From Bacillota bacterium (GTDB taxonomy: Bacteria; Bacillota; Sulfobacillia; JAJZYS01; JAJZLH01): a stretch of 64,000 nt of DNA. The notes beneath the pieces were generated by a model, which made no database searches, was not told the DNA's origin, and saw only the letters and a list, made by a program, of their open reading frames with translations. The stretch lies in contig JAJZLY010000005.1 of assembly GCA_021850485.1 (NCBI GenBank), positions 1-64,000 of the forward strand. Direction: 5' to 3'. Each line of letters begins with the position of its first letter. The first letter of the stretch is position 1. Made by a program: the position numbers and the translations under genes. Shown here piece after piece: positions 57,436 to 64,000 of the stretch.

Positions 57436-58385
57436 CTATTTTGGACTCCCGGCTCCGGTGCGACCCGATGGCATCTCATGGGAACCCATGACGTCGGCAA
57501 AGAGCGATGCGGCCGTCTTGTCGGCGACCTTCTTCTGACGGCCAGGCTGATCGTGCATGTAAACGCTCATGGTCGTCGTCACTTTGGCGTGCCCAAGGCG
57601 GTTCTGGACGGCAGTCGTGTCGCCTTCTGAATCTTGGATCAGGAATGTCCCAACCATATGGCGGAGGTCGTGCAGGCGGATGTGCCGCAGGCCAGCCAGC
57701 TCTAATTGCCGAGTGAAGAGGCGGTGCAGGGTGCGTGGGCTGAGCGGCGTACCAACTCGCGACGGGAACACCAGGCCGTGCTCCTGCCACAATGTTCCGG
57801 CCCGCTCCCGGTCTTGGTCAAGACGCTGGCGCTGGTCCTGGAGGATGCGTCGGTCGGCGTCTGTCATCTCGATAGGGCGCGCCCCACGGGGCTCCTTGGT
57901 CACCCGCTCGACGACACCACGACCTGGCCGGTACGGGCGCTGGACCCGCACATTGAGATAGCCGTGCTCCCAATCAATGTCGATCCAGCGCAGGCCGATC
58001 AGTTCGCCACGGTGCATGCCCGTTGAAAGGCTCAGTGCAAAGAGTCGGTGCGCAGAGAGGGAGTTAAGAAACGTGCGAGCCTCTTCCCGGGTATGGATGA
58101 TGTGTTCGCGTGGCGTGTATTTGGGTTTCGTAACGCGGTCCAGCGGGTTGCGGGCGATCAGGTCGCCGACGGACGGCTGCCCGGAACGCAATGTTGAGGA
58201 TGTTGTGGCAGTGGGTAGGGGCGGAGCCGTGCAAGGAACCGTAGAGCTTCTCGACCTGGTCCGGTCGGAGACTGGCCAGCCGTTCTCCCCCGAGGAGTGG
58301 AACGATCTGGTTTCGAATGAGTCGGCGATACTTGGCGGTTGTATGCGGAGCCAGCGGGATACGGTGAATTCGAGCGGTCGTCGCA
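57436..58385 (-). pseudogene. Tyrosine recombinase (integrase), frameshifted
   Basis: The C-terminal catalytic domain is well kept: GMHRGELIGLRW (Arg I), HDLRHMVGTFL (H-x-x-R) and LGHAKVTTTMSVYMH (His and nucleophile Tyr). The core-binding domain (PHTTAKYRRLIRNQIVPLLGGE and NILNIAFRAAV) is encoded in another frame; the frames join near 58170-58185 with a shift. The arm-binding N-terminus is missing. It lies next to the tRNA end, as an integrase of this element should, and points towards the tRNA. Confidence 0.82.
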
Positions 58386-58452
58386 ATCGGGGCGCATTAC
58401 ATAACTGGCCATCACCTACAATGATCTCAATGACCGAGGGGAGGGGCTCGCT

Positions 58453-58686
58453 GTGAAGACACACTCATACCGCGTGATGCTCGCCTGGGATGCCGACGAC
58501 GAGATGTGGAACGTGTCGGCGCCCGCCATTCCCGGCTGCTTCACGTTTGGAGTCACCGTTGAAGAGGCGATCGAGAACGCTCGCGAGGCGATCTTGGTCA
58601 ATGTCGAGGACATGGCGGAGCGAGGAGAGGTCATCCCTGCGGAGGACACCCGCATCGAGATGGTGACGGTCGAGGCTAAGGCTTGA
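58453..58686 (+). CDS. HicB-like antitoxin, orphan
   Basis: A 77-residue protein starting GTG with GAGGGGAGGGG upstream. The partial RNase H-like fold of HicB is visible: YRVMLAWDADDEMWNVSAPAIPGCFTFG, then VEEAIENAREAILVNVEDM. Usually a HicA toxin gene of about 60 codons precedes or follows; none is seen on either side, so it is an orphan or a free-standing UPF0150-type protein. It lies inside the integrated element. Confidence 0.75.
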   Translation: MKTHSYRVMLAWDADDEMWNVSAPAIPGCFTFGVTVEEAIENAREAILVNVEDMAERGEVIPAEDTRIEMVTVEAKA

Positions 58687-58858
58687 CCGGACGTGCCGTG
58701 GTTGATGCTCTCCAGCGCCAAAGTTGCAAGGTGTCGCGGCAACGTTGCAGTCGTGTCCGGCGGGAATGGCCGGACGGGCGCGAGGTGACGGTGCCTGCTG
58801 GCAAGGAGTCGCAGCGTCCCTGCCGAACCAGTCTTGAGAAGTGAAGGGAGGGTTGTCG

Positions 58859-59317
58859 ATGGATCAGGAGATGAAGGCATACCTGGACGCAATGCAACAG
58901 GGCATCATCAAGCAAATGGTTGACTTGAACACGGAAACGCGCACTGAATCCCGTGACCATGGGGAGCGACTGAACGGGCAGACCCGTGAGTACATAGAGA
59001 AACTGCACACGCAGGCCCATGACCATGCGGAGCAACTGAACGCGCAGACCCGTGAGTACGTAGAGAAACTGCACACGCAGGCCCATGACCATGCGGAGCA
59101 ACTGAGCGCGCAGACCCGTGAGTACGTAGAGAAACTGCACACGCAGGCCCATGACCATGCGGAGCAACTGAACGCGCAGACCCGCATCCTGATCGAAGCG
59201 GTTCACGACGACATTCGGCTCGTTGCCGAGGGCGTCGTGATGTTCAACGAGAAGCTCGACCGGATCGCCGGCGACCACGAGCAGCGTATCCAGCGCCTTG
59301 AACGAGGGGCGTTGTAA
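58859..59317 (+). CDS. Coiled-coil protein with 22-residue tandem repeats
   Basis: 152 residues from the ATG at 58859 with AAGGGAGG 7 bases upstream. The N-terminus (MDQEMKAYLDAMQQGIIKQMV) is helical. Three copies of a 22-residue unit (QTREYVEKLHTQ then AHDHAEQLNA) follow, each from a 66-bp DNA repeat, and a diverged fourth begins QTRILIEAVHDD. The end (MFNEKLDRIAGDHEQRIQRLE) is again coiled coil. There is no signal or membrane segment. The architecture resembles small phage or plasmid coiled-coil proteins; its function is unknown. Near-identical repeats suggest recent expansion. Confidence 0.65.
   Translation: MDQEMKAYLDAMQQGIIKQMVDLNTETRTESRDHGERLNGQTREYIEKLHTQAHDHAEQLNAQTREYVEKLHTQAHDHAEQLSAQTREYVEKLHTQAHDHAEQLNAQTRILIEAVHDDIRLVAEGVVMFNEKLDRIAGDHEQRIQRLERGAL
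58979..59176 (+). repeat. Three 66-bp tandem repeats within the coiled-coil gene
   Basis: Copies start at 58979, 59045 and 59111, and a partial copy starts at 59177. They differ by only a few bases, including Ile to Val and Asn to Ser changes. All keep frame, adding 22 residues each. Confidence 0.9.
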
Positions 59318-59464
59318 CCATTCCCGTCACCGTGGCAAGTCGTCCGCGCTCGGCTTAACAAAGCCGGGCGTTCTTGATCATCGGCGAAGTGGGTACCTGC
59401 CGCTCGGCCGGCCGCATGTTGATCTGCAACAGGACTGCGGCTTCTGATTTACGAACCCCTGCCC

Positions 59465-60664
59465 ATGCCAAGCATCACGCCACGGCCCCGCAAGAACGAC
59501 CGGCCAGACCGGCCGACCAGGCGGCTTGTCACCTGGGACCTGCCGCCGGGTCCTGGTGGCAAGCGTCGGTGCACAACCGAGACGGTGCGAGGCAACAAGC
59601 GAGACGCCGAGCAGAGATCGACCGGGCTGCCGGCAGATACGTTTCACCATCTAAGCAAACCGTTGCACAGTACATGGAGCAGTGGCTTGCAACGGTGAGT
59701 CAGCACATTCGACCAGCCACCTACTACAGCTACGAAATGCAGGTTCGGGTGCATATCCTTCCTCACTTGGGGGCAGGAGCCCCTTGTCAACCTGGCAGCC
59801 CAATCGCTCCAGGCATGGTTGGTTACGTTGTCTCAGCCGCAGGGGAACGGCACGACCCTCTCGCCCCGCTCCGTCGCATACGTTTGCTCGGTGCTTGGCA
59901 TCGCACTCGGAGAGGCAGTCCGGCTGGAGCTCCTGCCTGCGAACCCTGTGAGCCGGATACGACCGCCCAAGCAGAACCCGAAGAAGGTGGAGTCCCTCAC
60001 CTTCGAGCAGGAACAGGCAATTGACGAAGTCGGGCGGGACATGAGGCTGGGCGTCTTGTTCTCGGTCCTGCGGAAGACGGGGCTTCGCATCGGCGAGGCG
60101 ATCGGTCTCCGGTGGGAGGATGTGGACCTTGAGAACGCCACCCTTTCGGTCCATCGCACCATGTCGGAGATCAACGGACGAATGATCGAAGGACCGCCCA
60201 AGACCAAGGCCGGACGACGGGAGATAGCGCTAGCCCCACAGACGGTCGAGATGCTCCGCTGCCAGAGGTAAGCGCAGGAAGTGGAGCGATGGGTAAACAG
60301 CGCGGACTGGAACCAACAGAGACTGGTATTCCCCTCTACTACGGGCACGGTGCTATTCCGCCACAATGTCCGACGTGCCTGGCTGGACCTCATTGCGAGA
60401 GATGGACTGCCGGTCTACGGTCTCCATGCCTTGCGCCACACCTGTGCCAGCCTCACGCTCCAAGCCGGAATCGGACTGGCCGAGATCGCAGCCAAGTTAG
60501 GCGACGAGAACACCGCCTTCGGGGCCAGAGCCTACGCCCATGTCCTGCAAGCCACCAAACGGCAGGCAGAGGACCGCTTTGGGCGCTTCCTCACCGGAAG
60601 ACCATCGGACTGGATTGTTGTCGAAATATTGGCAAACCGCCCGCCGACCCCTGCTATCACATGA
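59465..60664 (+). pseudogene. Second tyrosine recombinase (phage integrase), broken in four pieces
   Basis: Parts of one integrase are spread over frames. The arm-binding start (MPSITPRPRKNDRP, TWDLPPGPGGKRRCTTETVRGNKRDAEQ) is followed, after a shift near 59610, by the core-binding part (VAQYMEQWLATVSQHIRPATYYSYEMQVRVHILP) and, after a second shift near 59790, by SVAYVCSVLGIALGEAV and the catalytic domain (RKTGLRIGEAIGLRW, first Arg). A TAA at 60269-60271 interrupts the same frame before ALRHTCASLTLQ (H-x-x-R) and GARAYAHVLQ (Tyr). With two shifts and a nonsense codon it cannot make an active enzyme. Confidence 0.85.
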
Positions 60665-60781
60665 CATAACGTGTGACCTAGTGATCGTTCCGTAATGGCC
60701 TGAAAGCACCATATAGAAAGGGTTTGTGCCTATCCTTCAAGCCTTGTTGATAGTCATGAAAGGTCACGCAATTTGGACATG

Positions 60782-60832
60782 GCCTGGATGGCATTGAGGA
60801 GGTCGGGGGCTCAACTCCGCTCGGCTCCACCA
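60782..60832 (+). repeat. attR-like partial copy of the tRNA-Ala 3' end
   Basis: 46 of 51 bases match the 3' half of tRNA-Ala at 57291-57341, including the GGC anticodon stretch, T arm and CCA. The 5' half is missing, so this is not a tRNA gene. It marks the right end of the integrated element. The rest of the 327-bp gap before the acetyltransferase shows only a terminator. Confidence 0.82.
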
Positions 60833-60838
60833 GACTGA

Positions 60839-60869
60839 ACCCGCTTCCCGTAAGGGAAAGCGGGTTTTG
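60839..60869 (+). terminator. Terminator next to the attR-like site
   Basis: CCCGCTTCCC and GGGAAAGCGGG pair around GTAA with one bulged base, followed by TTTT. It was probably the original tRNA or chromosomal terminator before the element inserted. Confidence 0.75.
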
Positions 60870-60991
60870 GCTGAAGGCCGATGTCCGTCGAAAGTAGGGT
60901 ACATCCTGACCACGAGGCAACCTCGGCTGCGCCGGGGCTTCAGGGTATTCTTGTGGCTTGGTGCCGAACCAAGTGCCCGACGCGCCGGTGC

Positions 60992-61462
60992 TCAGAGGTC
61001 CTTGCGCATCATGATGTTGGTGGCGTGGTAGCCGCTGGTGTCGTAGAGGTGTCGGGCGGTGTGGTTGTGAGCGAACACGTGCAGACCGATTCTGGCTAAT
61101 CCAAGCGCCCGCACGGCTTCGTCCAGCGCCGAGAGTGCCTGTCGGCCGTATCCCCGGCCCTGAAATTGGTCCCAGACATGGATGTCCCAGATCCAAGCCT
61201 CGGCCTGACCGGCCTCTTGGCGGACGCCGAACCAGATCATGCCGACCCGGCTAGATGACTCATCGTCAACCAGAGTGTGCAGATGTTGGCCCTGCGAGTG
61301 CAGCCCGTCCGGAAGGAGCACCTGAAACTCTTTGGCGGCTTCTGCATGAGCCTCTGTGACGGACCAGCGGCCAGCTGCCACATGCTCTTCAGCATAGTGG
61401 TCGACGGCCACTGCGAGATAGCTGGAAAACTCCTCTTCCGTCATGGTGGCCAGTCGAATCAC
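60992..61462 (-). CDS. GNAT family N-acetyltransferase
   Basis: 156 residues starting with GTG behind AGGAGG. The acetyl-CoA site is the motif A stretch WDIHVWDQFQGRGYGRQALSALDEAV (Q/R-x-x-G-x-G/A = QGRGYG), followed by GLARIGLHVFAHNHTARHLYDTSGYHATNIMMRK, a typical motif B with the N-x-x-A-x-x-L-Y-x-x-x-G-F pattern. The substrate cannot be told. It lies outside the integrated element. Confidence 0.9.
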   Translation of the reverse strand: MIRLATMTEEEFSSYLAVAVDHYAEEHVAAGRWSVTEAHAEAAKEFQVLLPDGLHSQGQHLHTLVDDESSSRVGMIWFGVRQEAGQAEAWIWDIHVWDQFQGRGYGRQALSALDEAVRALGLARIGLHVFAHNHTARHLYDTSGYHATNIMMRKDL

Positions 61463-61605
61463 TAGACCGCCTCCTTGCCTTCCCCGGAGCCACTGTCTTG
61501 GACACAGGGGCCAGGCGCACCTTCCGCCGGAACCCGAATGCGGTGGTGGTCACAGGGGAGGGCACCGCTGGTCGGGAATCCTCGGATCAGTCTCGAGGAG
61601 GCGTG

Positions 61606-62355
61606 GTGGTCAAAGCGGTGCCCGGATCAGGTAGTGCCCAGCCTCCAGCGTCCGACGGGCACCCGCGGCGCGCCATCCTGACCCTCCTTGGTTTCGGGGT
61701 GGTCGGACCCGTCTTGTTCACCGTGTCCTACGCCATCAATGAGGCGCTGCGCCCTGGCTTCAACCTCTGGCAAGAGTCCATCTCCATGCTCAGCCGAGGG
61801 CCAGCCGGGTGGATTCAAAGCGCCAGTTTCACGGTGTTCGGGCTGATGAGCATTGCCTTTGCCGTGGGTCTTGCCAGACTGGATCCGCCGCCAGACGGCT
61901 CGCCCTGGATCGCCCGCCTGCAGGCGGGCATCGGCGTTGGGCTGGTGTTTGCTGGATTGGTGGTCCAGCACAAGTTGAATCTTGGCCCAGGCGGGGTACG
62001 GCCTGCGGGTCTGCTCACGCCGTATGGCTACATTACCGTGGCCGGTTTTGTCCATGTCCTGGCGGCTGTGTTGATCTATGCCTCGACCGTTGGGTCGTGC
62101 CTGCTGGTGGGCCGCAGCCTACGACAGCGGACTCAGGTTGCAGTCGGTGCCTACTCCACGGCCAGTGGTTCGCTGTACGCCGTGTGCATCTTGGGCTTCG
62201 CACTGGCTCCGTTGCTAGTTGGGCCGGCTGGCCTCTTCGAACGACTGGCCAGCCTGATCGGAGCCGTCTGGACGGTGTGGTTTGCCAGCCGCACGATGGG
62301 GGCCGCTCGGAGCAGCGCCCGGGCCAGGAGCCAGACGGCCGTAGGCGAACCTTAA
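61606..62355 (+). CDS. DUF998 family membrane protein
   Basis: About 249 residues if started at the GTG at 61606, 4 bases after GAGGAGG; the long frame from 61498 has no ribosome site and a non-membrane, low-complexity start. Six hydrophobic helices are visible. GVVGPVLFTVSYAINEALRPGFNLWQESISMLSRGPAGWIQSASF is the DUF998 hallmark (G-P-x-x-F-x...RPG-x...S-x-L-S-x-G-x-x-G-W). Function unknown. Confidence 0.82.
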   Translation: MVKAVPGSGSAQPPASDGHPRRAILTLLGFGVVGPVLFTVSYAINEALRPGFNLWQESISMLSRGPAGWIQSASFTVFGLMSIAFAVGLARLDPPPDGSPWIARLQAGIGVGLVFAGLVVQHKLNLGPGGVRPAGLLTPYGYITVAGFVHVLAAVLIYASTVGSCLLVGRSLRQRTQVAVGAYSTASGSLYAVCILGFALAPLLVGPAGLFERLASLIGAVWTVWFASRTMGAARSSARARSQTAVGEP

Positions 62356-62415
62356 CCTTCTGGTGTCCAGAAACCAGAGCCTGGGCGGCGAGATGGCGAT
62401 CAGGAGGTGAACCCC

Positions 62416-62925
62416 ATGTGGCAGCTGGCGATTCCCGCCTGGCAGTTGGTGGTGCGCTCGGTCGTCATCTACGCCGCGCTCTTGATTGGACTGCGGCTGT
62501 TCGGAAAGCGAGAGGTCGGCCAGTTCACCGTGTTCGATCTGGTCCTAGTCTTGCTGGTGGCAAATGCCGTGCAGCCGGCGATCACCGGTCCGGATAACTC
62601 GGTGGCCGGCGGGTTGGTGATCATCGTCAGCTTGTTCGTGCTGAACTGGGCGATTGCCAGCGTGCGCGGCCGGTCGCCGCTGCTTCGGAGCCTACTGGAG
62701 GGCAAGGCCGCGATCGTTGCCCGTGACGGGCAGTGGATGCCAGCGGCGTTGAAGCGAGCTGGCTTGGACATCGATGACTGCACGATGGCGCTGCGTGAGC
62801 ACGGATTTCAGGATGTTTCCGAGGTGTCGCTGGTCGTGTTGGAGACGGATGGTTCGATCTCCGTGGTTCCGGGCTCCACGCCGATGCTCCGTAGCCGCAG
62901 GCGGGTGCGTACTCGGCGCATGTGA
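62416..62925 (+). CDS. YetF/DUF421 family membrane protein
   Basis: 169 residues from the ATG at 62416, 8 bases after AGGAGG (GTG 62407 overlaps that site). Three N-terminal helices (VVRSVVIYAALLIGLRLFGKREVGQFTVFDLVLVLLVANAVQPAI, with the K-R-E/T-x-G-Q-F-x-x-F-D motif) are followed by a cytoplasmic alpha/beta domain (GKAAIVARDGQWMPAALKRAGLDIDDCTMALREHGFQDVSEV). Homologues such as YetF and YdfS have unclear, possibly sporulation-related, roles. Confidence 0.9.
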   Translation: MWQLAIPAWQLVVRSVVIYAALLIGLRLFGKREVGQFTVFDLVLVLLVANAVQPAITGPDNSVAGGLVIIVSLFVLNWAIASVRGRSPLLRSLLEGKAAIVARDGQWMPAALKRAGLDIDDCTMALREHGFQDVSEVSLVVLETDGSISVVPGSTPMLRSRRRVRTRRM

Positions 62926-62927
62926 GG

Positions 62928-63398
62928 TCAAGGAGGCGGCCGGCGGCCCCCAGGTTCTGCCCGACCCGCCCGGGATGTGCCGGCTGCGCGAGCGGATGTG
63001 AGGCGGCGCAGGAGCACAGCTCCGAGGTACACGACCACCGTCGAGACCAGCACTGAGAGCGGATAGACCCAAGAAGAGATGTGCAGCAAAAAGGCGAGCA
63101 AGACGATGGCCAGAGCCGGAGGGGCGGCCGCCTGGCTCAGTTCCATCAGTGCGAAGATGGCCAGGAGTCCGGTGGCGATGCCGATGGCTTCCGGCAGGTG
63201 GACCAGCAAAATGCCAACGGCGGCCGCTGCTACCGGCAGCAATATGACCGACCGCCAGCCGGCCAGCTCGGCCCTAGGGTCGCGAAACGCCAAGTAGGCG
63301 ATCACCGCCAAGGGCGGGAACAGGGCGTAGCGCACAACCAGGGCCAAGCTCAGCAGGTGAGCCAACTCGACGACCGCCACCACGGCCAGCGGTCGCAA
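62928..63398 (-). CDS. HPP-like membrane protein
   Basis: Up to 156 residues; the TTG start at 63398 lacks a ribosome site, and GTG codons a few residues later are alternatives. Four or five hydrophobic helices (ELAHLLSLALVVRYALFPPLAVIAYL, SVILLPVAAAAVGILLVHL, AIGIATGLLAIFALM, ALAIVLLAFLLHIS, VLVSTVVVYLGAVLL) resemble the HPP family, with APPALAIVLLAF in the expected place, although the name-giving H-P-P is A-P-P here. The tail is Arg/Pro rich. It converges on the YetF gene with 2 bases between stops. Confidence 0.55.
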   Translation of the reverse strand: MRPLAVVAVVELAHLLSLALVVRYALFPPLAVIAYLAFRDPRAELAGWRSVILLPVAAAAVGILLVHLPEAIGIATGLLAIFALMELSQAAAPPALAIVLLAFLLHISSWVYPLSVLVSTVVVYLGAVLLRRLTSARAAGTSRAGRAEPGGRRPPP

Positions 63399-63584
63399 AA
63401 GAACTGAAACGGACTTGCATCGAAGACCCCCTCGCCATCGCGTCGATCATAGACGAGGCTGCGTGCCACGGCTACCAGCCGGGGAGAGTCCTGTCGGCGG
63501 CGGCTGGTTGGCGTATCATAGATACATAGAGCCCCAGGGATGGGGTCCAATTGGATGCCGCCAGGTGGCCGACGGGAGGTCCCG

Positions 63585-64000
63585 ATGCCAGCAGTCCCCT
63601 CTGGAGCGCAGTTTGAGATCCGCCACGGCAAACAGCGAGCGACCGTCGTCGAAGTCGGGGCGGCGATTCGTGAATACGTGGACAATGAGCGCCCCGTCTT
63701 GGATCCTTTTCCTAGCGATGCGATGTGCGACGGCGCCCATGGCACGCCGCTGATCCCCTGGGCCAATCGGCTGGCTGACGGACGTTATCGGTTCGACGGC
63801 CACGAGTACCAGGTGCCGCTGACCGAGCCGGAAAAGCAAAATGCGATCCACGGCCTGGCGCGCTGGCGCAACTGGCAGCCGATCCGCCAGGGACCATGCA
63901 CAGTGGTGATGGGAACCCGCCTACACCCCAGCCCCGGCTACCCTTTCACTCTGGATTTGGAGATCGACTATACGCTGAGCGCGGCGGGCCTGACGGTGGA
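63585..64000 (+). CDS. Aldose 1-epimerase family protein, 5' part
   Basis: The ATG at 63585 has GGGAGG 6 bases upstream, and the frame runs off the end of the window with about 138 codons visible. FEIRHGKQRATVVEVGAAIREY, HGTPLIPWANRLADGRYRFDGHEYQVP and NAIHGLARWRNW are the mutarotase pattern (P-x-x-x-R and the N-x-x-H-G catalytic-site string with His). It interconverts anomers of glucose or galactose. The rest, with the catalytic Glu, lies outside the window. Confidence 0.9.
   Translation, partial: MPAVPSGAQFEIRHGKQRATVVEVGAAIREYVDNERPVLDPFPSDAMCDGAHGTPLIPWANRLADGRYRFDGHEYQVPLTEPEKQNAIHGLARWRNWQPIRQGPCTVVMGTRLHPSPGYPFTLDLEIDYTLSAAGLTV

Larger units (their letters stand above)
57291..60832. 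mobile_element. Decayed integrative element at tRNA-Ala
   Basis: The 3' 51 bp of tRNA-Ala (57291-57341) are repeated at 60782-60832 with five mismatches, including the CCA end. This is the direct-repeat signature of integration into a tRNA gene by a tyrosine recombinase. Between the repeats are two broken integrases, an orphan HicB-like gene and a repeat-bearing coiled-coil gene. The mismatches and frame damage show the insertion is old and no longer mobile. Part of the original cargo is probably lost, as only 3.4 kb remain. Confidence 0.8.

Noticed and set aside
58979-59242. CRISPR array
   Set aside because: The 66-bp repeats are directly adjacent, without spacers, and lie in frame inside a coding region. 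No array was seen elsewhere in the window.
60782-60832. A second tRNA-Ala gene
   Set aside because: The 5' half (acceptor strand and D arm) is missing and the T-arm pairs are mutated, so it is an attachment-site copy.
60678-61196. 172-codon frame on the minus strand over the attR-like site
   Set aside because: It runs through the tRNA remnant and terminator and overlaps the acetyltransferase in another frame; no ribosome site.

Overview
The window is GC-rich, densely coded DNA from what is most likely a deep-branching, high-GC member of the Bacillota (Sulfobacillus-, Thermaerobacter- or Symbiobacterium-like; the exact lineage is inference). The evidence is the L27 precursor with a cleavable N-terminal extension next to the Prp protease, the YqeK and RsfS genes in the obg-nadD cluster, a valine T-box leader before valS, and lon, tig, clpP, clpX and mreBCD arranged as in Firmicutes. 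GTG and TTG starts and 4-base stop/start overlaps are very common.

Layout. 1-2.0 kb: the end of a beta-propeller (virginiamycin B lyase-like) gene, a secreted protein and a small orphan. 2.1-6.6 kb (minus): an operon for alpha-glucan chemistry (GH15 glucoamylase, GT4 glycosyltransferase, GH57-like protein). 6.7-15.3 kb (plus): glucose 1-dehydrogenase, gluconokinase, transketolase, a fused transaldolase/phosphoglucose isomerase-like protein whose two active sites both look destroyed, and zwf, preceded by a possible 24-codon leader ORF. 15.3-18.4 kb: trigger factor, ClpP and ClpX, closed by a terminator. 18.6-22.6 kb: 2-oxoglutarate dehydrogenase E1 and E2. 22.7-28.2 kb (minus): a PIN toxin/antitoxin pair under a 46-bp palindrome, BioY, two tandem MFS transporters, and DUF4097 and DUF2089 proteins. 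28.4-35.1 kb: Lon, then GH4 hydrolase and BadF-type kinase facing an MFS/PIG-L deacetylase pair, possibly an amino-sugar locus. 35.3-38.1 kb: a DUF3494 ice-binding-like surface protein with a C-terminal sorting signal, followed by a sortase.

38.2-57.2 kb is a long housekeeping block: T-box-valS-folC, two small membrane proteins, radC, mreBCD-mrdA-rodA, a lipoprotein, RNase E/G with a C-terminal TRAM-like domain, rplU-prp-rpmA-obg-nadD, an RRM protein, yqeK, rsfS and a membrane protein. Inside this block, on the minus strand at 51.9-52.4 kb, lies the most notable gene: a peroxiredoxin whose peroxidatic cysteine codon is an in-frame TGA followed by a well-placed 8-bp hairpin with an AGGU loop. 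It is best read as a selenoprotein.

57.3-60.8 kb is a decayed integrated element flanked by tRNA-Ala and a 51-nt copy of its 3' end. It holds two broken tyrosine integrases, an orphan HicB-like antitoxin and a coiled-coil gene with three 66-bp tandem repeats. The window ends with a GNAT acetyltransferase, DUF998, YetF and HPP-like membrane proteins, and the start of an aldose 1-epimerase.
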